Positions 33,196 through 43,328 of a stretch of 64,000 bases of DNA are shown in pieces. The stretch lies in NCBI GenBank assembly GCA_023630585.1, contig CM042544.1, positions 10,986,756 through 11,050,755 of the forward strand, in the 5' to 3' direction. This DNA is from Cranoglanis bouderius. Its lineage: Eukaryota; Chordata; Actinopteri; Siluriformes; Cranoglanididae. The position numbers and the translations under genes were made by a program. Numbering within the stretch: the stretch's first letter is position 1; each line of letters opens with the position of its first letter. Below the pieces are notes generated by a model. That model saw nothing but the letters and a program-made list of their open reading frames with translations, was not told the origin of the DNA and ran no database searches.

Positions 33196-33340
33196 ATGGC
33201 ACGCGCAGCTCCGAGATCCAGGCCAAGCACCAGGGCACGCGCAGCTCCGAGATCCAGGCCAAGCACCAGGTCACACGCAGCTCCGAGATCCAGGCAAGCA
33301 CCAGGTCACGCACAGCTCCGAGATCCAGACCAGGCATCGG
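33196..33340 (+). repeat. 36-bp coding minisatellite (ARAAPRSRPSTR repeats)
   Basis: Four units around GCAGCTCCGAGATCCAGGCC. They encode a basic Arg/Ser/Pro repeat, unlike the acidic and neutral repeats upstream. Confidence 0.85.
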
Positions 33341-33570
33341 TTCAAGCACCACTCCAAGTTCTCGTCCAAGTTCTCGTCCAGGGCTCAAGGGAAAACCCAA
33401 CACGCTCTGCTCTGGTTTCGGGACACTGGACATAACCAGCCTCAGGTCCTGGAGGGCAGAGGTCAGGATCCTGCCCAGGGGCCCAGGTCCACCAAAATGG
33501 ATACTAATAATAGCATACTTCCACATTCCACTGAGCGCTTTCCAGCGCTATTCAAAAAAACCCTCTGGAC

Positions 33571-34220
33571 TGTCATTCATGAACTCCGTTTTGTTTACTT
33601 CTGCCATATGCTTTTGTTTTGGTTTGTGTCATGTCTCCGCCCCCCGTGTTCTGCGATGTGCTCAGGTTTTGGTTCGTGTCATGTCTCCGCCTCCTTATTT
33701 CTTATTGGTTATGTTCTTCGCATTCATTCTGTGTAATTATCGTTTCCAGGTGTCGCTGATGTGATCTTGTTTCTGTTTTAATCAACTCTGCTACTTAAAC
33801 CCCTCTCCGTGTCCGCTACGGCGTGGAGTATTAGTTTAGTTTAGTGTTAACCTAGAGATAAGAGTAGCTTTTTGTCAGTGGTTCCCAAACCACCTCCTTG
33901 CCTGTCTTTTGTTTCCTAGCTCATAGTCCGTGGATCCCAAACCACCTCCTTGCCTGTGTTTAATCTCGTCACTCAGTGTTCGTGGTTTCCAAACCACCTC
34001 CTTGCCTCGCGTATTTTTCCCTGTGTTTTTTGGATTGCTGCCTCTTCGGCTAAGTAAACTCTCTTTTTGGATTATTGTTACCCTTTTTTGTGGATGGATT
34101 ATGTTTGATGGTGTTTTGTGTGTCTCTTTACTTTTGAACTTCCTGTTCCCAATAAACTGACGTTTCCCCTGCGCATGCATCCTGACTCCCTCGTCCTACT
34201 ACACACCACGTGTCATAACA
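33571..34220 (+). repeat. 3' LTR of the 29.7-34.2 kb element
   Basis: Same structure as the 5' LTR: hairpin words at 33878, 33930 and 33982, again 52 bp apart, and AATAAA at 34151-34156. It ends at CATAACA|TACATT. A typical purine-rich tract directly before the TG end is not seen. Confidence 0.85.
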
Positions 34221-35458
34221 TACATTAAGCTGATAGCTGGTGCTTGCTTTAGGCTGGCATAGGATTCAGAAACTGCAAGTCTTGCAAATCACTATGTGTA
34301 TCATGAAAAAAAAATCAACACTCAGCGTCTACTAGGAGAGAAGAAGAAAGGGAACGATACCTGTATTACTGATGAAGTGACTTATGATGCATGTGCACAA
34401 GAAGGTACACAGTGGGATAAAACAGAAACACAAAGAGTTGCACATTTCCTGTAGCCGTATCTAAAACTGCATTCTACACTATGCATGTAGAGAGCTAACA
34501 AAGTGAACAGGAACTTAAAGATGGTGGAATTTGATTAGATCATAGGTAAGAAATTTTAAATTACATTAAATAGCCATAACAAAATAACTGTGGGTAAAGA
34601 AAACAAACAGAACAGTGATTCAACCCAGAGGTACCTTGGCAAGAAGGGTAACCAGATTCAGTGTGGTACTTAGTTACAGTGAGGCTCACTTGACCGTGTA
34701 AATAGAGACATGTGGGTTAATGGTTAATTTGTTGAGCAGATTTCTGAAGCACCATGTGGATGTTACATCCTATGTAGTGAACAAACACTGTATGTAGGAC
34801 TGCCATTTTTAAAAAATTTTTAAATAACAGTTATGAGGCGTTAAGATAGAAAGAAAAAAAAAAAACCTATAATTTTACAGTTTTTTAGCAAGGAGGAACT
34901 TGAAGAAGTGAGCTCTCTGCAAGTACAGAGACCTCAAATGGCTTGGGTTTGAGCAGTAAGACAAAAAATATTACTTTCTACACTACAGCATTTTAAAAAA
35001 AGGTGTGCTCCCAGTAATTTCATACTGATGAGCTGGAAATTTACTGAAACTTGTCCATTAGCTACTTCAAATGAATGAATTCCATTAGTTAGCTCATCTT
35101 TTCTCTCGCTCTTAAGACACAATTCAGTAATTAAGCAGTTAATCATTTACATATATAAACTGAGAAAATGATGAAAGCCTTAACAGATTAATCAAAGTTC
35201 AAAGCTAGAAGTTATGTATCTAGTGTGTTCTTTAACAGTAAAAAATATTATATTATTTTAGCTAATACTAGTTATTGGGCTTTCTTTTACATCTAGCCTG
35301 TATATCTGTCTTAAAATCTAAACAAGTTGAACTCAATGCCAACAGCATCAGCAGGGATGCCTCCACCACCACCAAGTCTAGTCCTACTTGTTACTAATAT
35401 ATCTGCCAGAACTACAATTAAACTGTACTTTAAATATGAAGGAAGCTATTTAAGAAAA
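34221..35458. other. Intergenic or intronic, no feature supported
   Basis: AT-rich, with A-runs near 34300 and 34850. No gene or named repeat seen. Confidence 0.5.
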
Positions 35459-35662
35459 ACTATTTCAGATATTTGACCTTGCTGTTTTGAAGGCAAAGGG
35501 TGGTCACACCAAATATTGATTTGATGTACATTTTTCTTCTGTTCACTCACTTTGCATTTTGCTAATTGATAAATATAAACTATTAACATGTCTATATTTG
35601 AAAGCATTCTTACTTTACAGCATTTTTTCACACCTGCCTAAAACTTTTGCACAGTACTGTAC
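35459..35662. mobile_element. Half copy of the 17570-17894 MITE family
   Basis: The right end TGCCTAAAACTTTTGCACAG + TACTGTA matches that of the 17.57-kb element, and CACACCAAATATTGA recurs in both. The left end is missing. Confidence 0.6.
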
Positions 35663-35717
35663 ATTTTTGAAAAGAGCATTACATTGAATGAATGTATTGA
35701 ATATATATACTTATACA

Positions 35718-35740
35718 TATACACACACACACACACGCGC

Positions 35741-35829
<89 letters not shown>
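35718..35829. repeat. (CA)n-(TA)n compound microsatellite
   Basis: About 8 CA units, a CG step, then about 40 TA units with one C interruption. Confidence 0.95.
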
Positions 35830-35832
<3 letters not shown>

Positions 35833-36111
35833 GCTGACTTATCCTGCGTAAATGAGAAATATTGATATAAGCTGGCCTGTTGTTGCTTGGAAACACTTCT
35901 GTTAGATAATGCAATCATACCCAGCTATGATTATCTTTCCTCTCCACCAATGAAAATAACTATTTATGTAGGTTCAGATGAATGACAATCACAGCCTTGC
36001 TGTTTCCCAGTGCAACACTGATTCTCATGTGATACTGCTTAAGTAACTGTGCAGATATTGTGTGGCAAATCATCACTTATATAATTAGGCATTATACATA
36101 TACATAAAATA

Positions 36112-36700
36112 TTGTTTAATTCAAAACAACATTATATACAAAATATTTTAATGAATAAAAATAGAAATGTCAAGATGGGGACAGTCTCACCAAAATTGGA
36201 CAATTGGGAAAAAAGACCAGGCGAAGTTTTTCCGATATTCAAATGTCCAGTTTTGGACCACATGATGTGGTCTGATGCTGTTTCTGCTCAACATGGTTGT
36301 AGAGCATTTATGAGTTATTATAGGGTGATTCATTGTCAAATCAACTTGTGGCAGAGGAAGTTTCCATCACTCAGTCTCAGATTTTGCTGATTTTTTCACC
36401 ATTTGTTAGTATATGCAAGAGAACAAAGCCTCATAAATTGCATAAATATACCAAGTTTCATGTTCATAGCATCTATACTTTGTGTGTTATAAAGGAAAAA
36501 GTGTTTCAAAGTGTGTCTGGGCCATTTTTTTTATTTAAATGGCTGCCATTTTGTAATGAGTGCGAGTTGACGAAACAAATTGGGGGTTATGGTTCTCATA
36601 CCAGGAATGCTTGCAAAACTGTAGTCAGGAATGCAAATAAACCAACCCTGTTATTAGCTGTAACTACACTCGTTATAAAACTTAAATAAAATTATATAAA
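36112..36700. other. Unidentified segment with a short inverted repeat
   Basis: CACCAAAATTGGACAATTGG (about 36188-36207) is partly mirrored by CAAATGTCCAGTTTTGG (about 36240-36256). Both resemble the Tc1 transposase segment around its conserved NWT, in opposite orientations. The remaining frames (92 and 118 codons) have no known domain. Confidence 0.4.
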
Positions 36701-38270
36701 CTACACATGCATGTGCACTGTGTTGAACAGCTGCAGAGATACTTGTTTAATTTATGTATAGTGAAGAAGCCCTGATAAACAACACATTGTTTCAAGTTCT
36801 TAATTTAATATCTGGTTGGCAGCATGGACAAGGGAAGGTAAGATGCACCATAGAAAGATGTTTTGTTGCCCTGCTCCAAAGTCAAACAGCATTATTAAGG
36901 GTATTAAGGCTCTTACAGTTCTAGAAAATAGGCAAAAAGTAAACACATATTACAAGATAAAGTTGCCGACACTACGTTTTCTGACAGACATTTAAAACTG
37001 TCCAACTTGATAGCCATCGCAGTAGTTGAAATCTATCAATGATTCCCGATACTATCGTCAATCGTTCCAACACTCACTGGATGTTTTCTTGCTTTTTGCA
37101 CCAACAACTACACCACGGTCAAAATAACCGAAATCACATTTTTCCCCATTAAGAGTTATTTTCACTCTCAATGTCACAGAAGGGCAAACATTAATAAATT
37201 CACCACGGAGAACGATGAGAGCACTGTTAGCTGCATACAAATGTTTTCATCACATTTTGGCTTCTTGCAGGCCTGCAGATCCTGTACCTAACTGATTTTA
37301 AACTGTACACGAGTGTCTTAAAATGCTTTAAATTAACAGATTAGACACTCAAGCCACACACCAGATGTGAAGAGGTCTGAAAATGTAAGAGAAGGTTGCC
37401 TATCCCGAGAATTACTCCACTCTATTTGGGAGTTCATACAGATCCAACACTTCAATAACACAATTTTTTTTATATACTGTTGCTCGGCAACTATCTGGAG
37501 TTCCTTTGCTTGTAAGCATAAGTCCTAAAACACACATTTATAAAACAGCAACCTCTACTGACTTTACTGAAGGGCCACGGAATCTACTGAATATTTTCTA
37601 ATGGGTCTACTTTAATGAAAGCCCTTCAACTACTACGACTTGAGCCCATTTTCAAACCTCTTATAGGGCAGGATATGAATGAAAAAAAAAACCTAGAACA
37701 CCATGCATTTCACATTTGATCAAAAAAGTGAATCAGATTTTCAGAGTGCAAAGAATAGAAAAGCCATTCTGATCATTCCGATACATTTTTAAGGATTTGT
37801 GTACTTTAAGACTAACCTACAACCCAGCTTGATTATTCGGGTAATTCAAACAAGTCCAAATGAAACTTTCCAGCAAACATTTTCTGGGACATTAAGTCAG
37901 AGTCAGGTTGGATGTTGAAGTCAGACTTCAGGCGGCTGATGTAACTGTGGCGTTTAATTTTCTAAACAATTCGCTTACAAACACGCAGAACAAGATAATG
38001 AAATCATAATAATAACAACCTGTAATGTATCCGTGCAGCTTTGTACGTTTGCACGGTCTATAAATCTGTGTTAAGCAAAGACTGTCGCTGAGGCTTTTTA
38101 TAGCTCTGCATGTCTGGAGTTTTATCCACCATCCCCGGCTTGCACACTCAATTCACACATACTCCCTATTAGTGTGTTAAAGTGGATAAAACTATTTATT
38201 TAATTTAATTTAATTTTTTTTTTTTTTTTTGAGAAAGGGTTTCTCTATGTTTATTCTACGTGACAAACCG
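36701..38270. other. Intergenic or intronic, no feature supported
   Basis: AT-rich with a T-run at 38217-38230. No exon or named repeat seen. Confidence 0.45.
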
Positions 38271-38278
38271 CGACTTAC

Positions 38279-38546
38279 TGGAGGCGCTATTGCATCCGGC
38301 ACGTCGCAAATCGGCGAGGGTCCTCGGGGATCATTTAATTACAATACACCAAAGTCCTCGCCTGCAGAACTCCTCTTGGAACAATGTGTTTTTACGCCCA
38401 TACACATTCACTCTTATTCTTCTGCAATGTCGGCAAAGTATGTACAAGGCACTAACACTGCATTTTCAACGTACTGTCAAATTTCAAGTGTGCGGTAATC
38501 CTGCGAAGACAACACTAGCTAGTTTTACACGACGGCCACCGGAAGT
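38279..38546 (-). promoter_or_regulatory. Candidate promoter and untranslated first exon on the minus strand
   Basis: A consensus ETS/GABP site, ACCGGAAGT, lies at 38538-38546 in a locally GC-richer stretch. A strong minus-strand donor CTCCA|GTAAGT has its GT at 38278-38277. The next good minus-strand gene downstream is the zinc-finger gene whose ATG exon has an acceptor at about 28328, so this may be its first exon with an intron of about 10 kb. That link is inference. Confidence 0.4.
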
Positions 38547-38679
38547 CACTTTTTTTAGAATAAAAGACTCAAACGGGGAACAATAAATCTGACGAGATGT
38601 TCCTACCATTCAGATTTGTAGACACGCCGTTACTAACTGTACCATGTACAATTTGTCAGCTCCCCACTGCCTTAGCCAT

Positions 38680-39320
38680 CAGTGTAAAGGGACCACCACT
38701 GACCACATATACTTTTTCATAGCACAGCAGTGGTACTGACATGACAGTGGCATGATCACATGTGGTGTTGGCACAGTAGTGGTGCTGGGATTGATATCAC
38801 TGCTGGTTTTAGGAATCACCAACCAAATATTCAAGTATACAGAGGACCTGTGATCAGAACTTGAGCAGTAGTTTGAAAACTCAGGTCCTGTTGGCTGCAG
38901 TCCTGCAGAGATTTGTTTTCCCACTATGAACAAACCCAATTTAACCCTTAGTAATTGTTTCATCAATTGAATCAGGTTGAAGGTGTTAATAAGGCAGAAG
39001 TCTAAACTCTGCAGTCCTGTGGCCTTTCAGGACTGGAGTCTGAGAGCAGATGATTGACAAAATTGTTATTATGTGTTGAAAAAATTAGTTATAGTATCAT
39101 ATAAGGTGCACCAGCAATTGTTACATAAAGTGGCTAGAAAATGTAAAAACCTGTAAATACCAGATACACCCATACCAGTGCCACACACACACTATCATGC
39201 TGCTGTCATGTAAGTGTCAGTGCTGTGCTGAGAATAGTCCACCATTCGAAAAATATCTGCTAAGTGGTGGTCCATAGGTCCATTACACTGATGGATGGGG
39301 TAGACCGAGGTGCAAAAAAA
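38680..39320. mobile_element. Decayed interspersed repeat with a nested hAT-MITE-like segment
   Basis: Words such as GTGGTGCTGGGATTGATATC, ACTGACATGACAGTGGCATG and GAGAATAGTCCACCATTCG belong to a common teleost repeat with alternating direct and inverted modules. A segment at about 38866-39045 (TCAGGTCCTGTTGGCTGCAG to TTTCAGGACTGGAG) resembles the hAT-MITE at 12543. Confidence 0.5.
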
Positions 39321-40745
39321 TGTGTGCAGCTAAAAAAAATTAAAAAGTCAGTTATTGTATACCTACAAAGTACACATTTAATCAGGTGTACCTTCCTAAA
39401 GGTTACAGGCTTACACTGTAAGTAATTTGTGCATTTGGACTATCTTACTATGTGACACAATTCACACATGCTGATACTATGAACATGAACCCGAACTAGC
39501 AAGGTCAAGAGGTTTAAATCATTAGGCAAATATTAACTTACCATTAAGTTGAAAAACGCATTTGGATATTTTACATACAGTATACAGGCAAGTATCTTGC
39601 AACCAATATGTTGTAGTAGTTAGTTTTCTTTGTAGCATCTTAGGAACTATATGTGAGAGAAACATGTATGAAGTACTGTAGAGTTCACTGCATCTGCTTT
39701 TTAAAGCAGCTATTTTCTTTTTTTGTCTGTATTTGTTTGTTGTTGCCTACTGAACAAACTTACATTTACATTTAATTTTCATTTATTTGCTGCACCAGTT
39801 TGTCTTCCTTTGTAGGCTATGTCTTGGTCTGCTGTTGTTTTTTTTTATGGTGTGTATATGTGTGTGGGGTGGGGGTGGGGGTGGGGGTTATATGCGGGAT
39901 GGGGTTACTCTTTCTTTTTTTGCACTCCATTTTTTTGTATTATTTTGTTTGTGCAGCCCTGTTACACAAGGTAAGAGTTTGTGCACCTTGAAAATACTAG
40001 GGGATATGATAATTAAAGAGCAAATACCACTTTGGTCCTTATTTATCCTTGTCTTTATTATGTATAACTACTAGACTTATTTCTAAAAGTTGGACTTTTA
40101 TTTTGGAATAAAACGGAAGTAAAATAAAAGCCGTACTCGACTAGGGAAAGATGGAACCTTCTGCAATATTTGTAAATTTGATTCTTCGAACCTGCGGATT
40201 CGTTTGGGGGGTGGCCAGACCCCAATTTTAAATATTTACATGTTCTGTCGGTCATAATGGTTTCGTTCACATTAGTGTCTATCTTAACATTTTATTCCTT
40301 ACTATAAACGTGTTTTATAAGAGTTATTGGATTATTGTCTATCAGCGCGTGACTGTGAGGTGATTGACAGGTATGGGTTGACTGACAGCTAGAAAATACA
40401 CGCTTGCCTTGTGCACGTTGTGGTCTGGTGTAAAATGCTTTTAAAAGAAGCTCCAAGTCAAATAATAAATAAACACCCTAATGAAGCTTTTGTTGAGGGA
40501 AAAAGAAACATCCACAAGTCAAGTTACTCCATCTGCATCTCAGGTCATCACTCACTCTTTATCCTTAATCCTGGTTCAGGGTCGAGGTGGATCTGGAGCT
40601 GGGTTACACTCTACGATTTTCGACCCTATTTTGTTGTCGCATACGGAAATCTGGTCACGAGTTGAGATCGGTGGTCTTATAACACATAATGTGACGTGCT
40701 CACCGACAGTCGACTTAGTGCCACTGTGACCAAAGACAGGATGGG
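39321..40745. other. Intergenic, no gene seen
   Basis: Short frames only. The frame at 39787-40074 is a translation of T/G-rich sequence including the G-tract described separately. Confidence 0.45.
39866..39887 (+). other. G-quadruplex motif
   Basis: Four G-tracts of 4, 5, 5 and 5 bases, each separated by a single T. Single-base loops and long tracts predict a very stable parallel quadruplex. No gene promoter is identified nearby. Confidence 0.8.
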
Positions 40746-40762
40746 TTTCTGGGAATTGTATT
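40746..40762 (+). promoter_or_regulatory. ZNF143/STAF-like promoter motif
   Basis: TTTCTGGGAATTGTATT is close to the ZNF143 consensus (inverse of ACTACAATTCCCAG). It lies about 2.6 kb upstream of the plus-strand zinc-finger gene's first exon. No transcript start is evident next to it, so its target is unknown. Confidence 0.4.
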
Positions 40763-41335
40763 CGGTTTTGTCCTGCTGAACTGTCACCGGAAATTCAACG
40801 CTGTTATGCGTTCCTGATTAAATAGGCCTACTGTAAATTTACTTGGGGGGGAGTGTAAAAGCGTGAAGATGCAAGCGAGTCAATAACTGTATTTTTACTC
40901 CTGCACACTAGAGACAGTAAAGCACTTGGTCGCCAGTTTATACACAGTTTCTTCGTTGAAAAACGACCCCGCGTTGCCGCAGTGAGCGATGGGAATTTTG
41001 GCTCTGTTCTGTGAATCGGATCACTTGAATCGGCTCACCAATAATCACTGATTCTTTCGCGTCCCAAACGGCTCAGTGCCTTTTTTTTCTTGTCTATACC
41101 TGACAAAGAGTACTAACACAAACCAGCGATTGTTCTTTCGCTAAGTATGGCTGAAATTGATTTATGAATCATACTGTACCTTCTAATGAAGAAAACATTA
41201 TTATTTTGTGTTGCATTATATTTATTTAAATAAGTGGTAAATCAAAAAGACTGCAAATGCACATTGACCGATATAATAAGCATTCGTGCATTAATGTTAC
41301 TGCGGTGCCAAGTCTGTGCTTCATTAATAAAATTC

Positions 41336-41337
<2 letters not shown>

Positions 41338-41400
<63 letters not shown>
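41338..41400. repeat. (TA)n microsatellite
   Basis: About 31 TA units abutting the left end of the Tc1 element. Short TA remnants occur on the far side at 42914-42924. Confidence 0.95.
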
Positions 41401-41403
<3 letters not shown>

Positions 41404-42909
41404 GTGCATCTCAATAAATTAGAATGTCGTGAAAAAGTTCATTTATTTCAGTAATTCAACTCAAATTGTGAAAATCGTGTATTAAATAAATTCAGTGCAC
41501 ACAGACTGAAGTAGTTTAAATCTTTGGTTCTTTTAATTGTGATGATTTTGGTTTACATTTAACAAAAACCCACCAATTCACTATCTCAACAAATTAGAAT
41601 ATGGTGACATGCTAATCAGCTAATCAACTCAAAACACCTGCAAAGGTTTCCTGAGCCTTCAAAATGGTCTCTCAGTTTGGTTCACTAGGTAAGCCACAAA
41701 CATTCATTGCCAAAGAAGCTGGCTGTTCACAGAGTGCTGTATCCAAGCATGTTAACAGAAAGTTGAGTGGAAGGAAAAAGTGTGGAAGAAAAAGATGCAC
41801 AACCAACCGAGAGAACCGCAGCCTTATGAGGATTGTCAATCAAAATTGATTCAAGAATTTGAGTGAACTTCACAAGGAATGGACTGAGGCTGGGGTCAAG
41901 GCATCAAGAGCCACCACACACAGACGTGTCAAGGAATTTGGCTACAGTTGTCGTATTCCTCTTGTTAAGCCACTCCTGAATCACAGACAACGTCAGAGGT
42001 GTCTTACCTGGGCTAAGGAGAAGAAGAACTGGACTGTTGACCAGTGGTCCAAAGTCCTCTTTTCAGATGAGAGCAAGTTTTGTATTTCATTTGGAAACCA
42101 AGGTCCTAGAGTCTGGAGGAAGGGTGGAGAAGCTCATAGCACAAGTTGCTTGAAGTCCAGTGTTAAGTTTCCACAGTGTGTGATGATTTGGGGTGCAATG
42201 TCATCTGCTGGTGTTGGTCCATTGTGTTTTTTGAAAACCAAAGTCACTGCACCCGTTTACCAAGAAATTTTGGAGCACTTCATGCTTCCTTCTGCTGACC
42301 AGCTTTTTGAAGATGCTGATTTCATTTTCCAGCAGGATTTGGCACCTGCCCACATTGCCAAAAGCACCAAAAGTTGGTTAAATGACCATGGTGTTGGTGT
42401 GCTTGACTGGCCAGCAAACTCACCACACCTGAACCCCATAGAGAATCTATGGGGTATTGTCAAGAGGAAAATGAGAAACAAGAGACCAAAAAATGCAGAT
42501 GAGCTGAAGGCCACTGTCAAAGAAACCTGGGCTTCCATACCACCTCAGCAGTGCCACAAACTGATCACCTCCATGCCATGCTGAATTGAGGCAGTAATTA
42601 AAGCAAAAGGAGCCCCTACCAAGTATTGAGTACATGTACAGTAAATGAACATACTTTCCAGAAGGCCAACAATTCACTAAAAATGTTTTTTTTATTGGTC
42701 TTATGAAGTATTCTAATTTGTTGAGATAGTGAATTGGTGGGTTTTTGTTAAATGTGAGCCAAAATCATCACAATTAAAAGAACCAAAGACTTAAACTACT
42801 TCAGTCTGTGTGCATTGAATTTATTTAATACACGAGTTTCACAATTTGAGTTGAGTTACTGAAATAAATGAACTTTTCCATGACATTCTAATTTATTGAG
42901 ATGCACCTG
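41401..42909 (+). mobile_element. Full-length Tc1-like transposon (1.5 kb) with about 210-bp inverted repeats
   Basis: Both ends read CAGGTGCATCTCAATAAATT inward. Long inverted repeats (41401 to about 41612, about 42700-42909) share inner words such as CACCAATTCACTATCTCAAC, the IR/DR arrangement of many fish Tc1 elements. It sits inside a (TA)n tract. The transposase gene is complete apart from two stops. It is the best-preserved DNA transposon in the window. Confidence 0.9.
41664..42629 (+). pseudogene. Tc1-type DD34E transposase, two internal stop codons
   Basis: A 322-codon frame starts MVSQFGS. An HTH-like region (KEAGCSQSAVSKHVNRK) is near residues 17-35, followed by a basic GRKKCGRKR segment. 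Catalytic motifs are SDESKF (first Asp), FQQDLAPAH (second Asp) and SPHLNPIENLW (Glu). Exactly 34 residues separate the second Asp from the Glu, the DD34E signature of Tc1. Breaks are TGA at 41847-41849 and TGA at 42582-42584, both single-codon nonsense changes in an otherwise open frame. The triad is intact, so inactivation looks recent. Confidence 0.9.
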
Positions 42910-43328
42910 TGTGTATATATATATCCGAAAGCCTCCCATCTGGATTAGCATGTTTGCAGCGGTGCAGAGGATCCTCCCTGTCATGCTGCCTCATACACAC
43001 TCCTGGGGTTACACGCCACGTTAACGAGCAGCTCAGATGTTTGAGGTTTCGGTGAGTTTGAACTTTTTGGTTAATGAACTATGCAAGAGTAGCAGCATTG
43101 CCTATAACAATGTAAAGGAAGAGAAGAAATCCAAACGGCTCATTTATGCGAATCGGTTCCTTCTAAAAGAGTCGACTCGTTCGCGAACGATACATCACTA
43201 CAGTAAAAGAAAAGACTCAGCTCGGTATCTACGTTAGTCCAATAGCCTATAAATAAAATAAGTTTTCTACCGACACAGCTACATGGTCTGTTTGAAAACA
43301 GCCCTGTATTGTGCAGAGGCAGACGCTG

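Larger units (their letters stand above)
30410..33435 (+). pseudogene. Gag-like / C6H2 zinc finger / repeat-domain reading frame, broken
   Basis: An ATG lies 17 nt after the 5' LTR. Around 30597-30655 a retroviral-capsid-like stretch is visible (EEEWLGFLLSRLVGSARQW), but frameshifts and a stop separate it from the start. From 30714 one frame runs on through the C6H2 finger (30882-31013), the 78-bp repeats and the 42-bp repeats. It is interrupted only by TAG at 31035-31037 and TAG at 32277-32279. Both stops fall at positions where neighbouring repeat units have sense codons. A one-base shift near 32615 moves the open frame, which then continues through the later repeats to about 33435. It is a decayed copy of one very long repetitive protein. 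I describe only the breaks and do not reconstruct the product. Confidence 0.7.
29661..34220 (+). mobile_element. Non-autonomous Ty3/sushi-like LTR element carrying a gag-like, C6H2-finger and minisatellite coding region
   Basis: Two long direct repeats bracket about 3.1 kb: 29661-30392 and 33512-34220, differing by eye at only a few percent of sites. Within each, a TGTC...AACA unit (29721-30392, 33571-34220) has the TG..CA ends of an LTR. Each LTR has a TTAAA box, a possible start and AATAAA. Just inside the 5' LTR, AATACTCTGC (30394-30403) can pair with GCGGAGTATT in the LTR (29974-29983), as expected for Tf1/sushi-type self-priming. No protease, reverse transcriptase, RNase H or integrase is present between the LTRs, so it must depend on helpers. 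No clear target duplication is seen, and 59-60 bp outside the TG end are also duplicated. Confidence 0.8.
40980..43202. mobile_element. Possible hAT-like element, split by a Tc1 insertion
   Basis: The left flank CAGTGAGCGATGGGA with GAATCGG/CTCA modules and the right flank CGAACGATACATCACTACAG with GAATCGG/GAGTCGACTC modules look like diverged inverted ends. They enclose the (TA)n tract and the Tc1 element at 41401-42909. The target duplication could not be verified. Confidence 0.35.

Noticed and set aside
31034..33266. Long minus-strand frames (200, 135 and 136 codons) opposite the coding repeats
   Set aside because: They are shadows created by repeat units whose length is a multiple of three. 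Their translations are low-complexity mirrors of the plus-strand repeats.
31038..33340. CRISPR-like array of repeats
   Set aside because: The units are head-to-tail minisatellites without unique spacers, in a eukaryotic LTR element.
35679..35918. Tyr/Ile-repeat proteins across the (TA)n tract (also at 41234-41454)
   Set aside because: Direct translations of dinucleotide microsatellites.
39787..40074. 95-codon membrane-like frame
   Set aside because: Hydrophobicity comes from T/G-rich low-complexity sequence including a G-tract, with no homology signal.
41664..42584. Host-domesticated transposase gene
   Set aside because: It lies between matching inverted repeats at a TA site and contains two stop codons, so it is an ordinary transposon copy.
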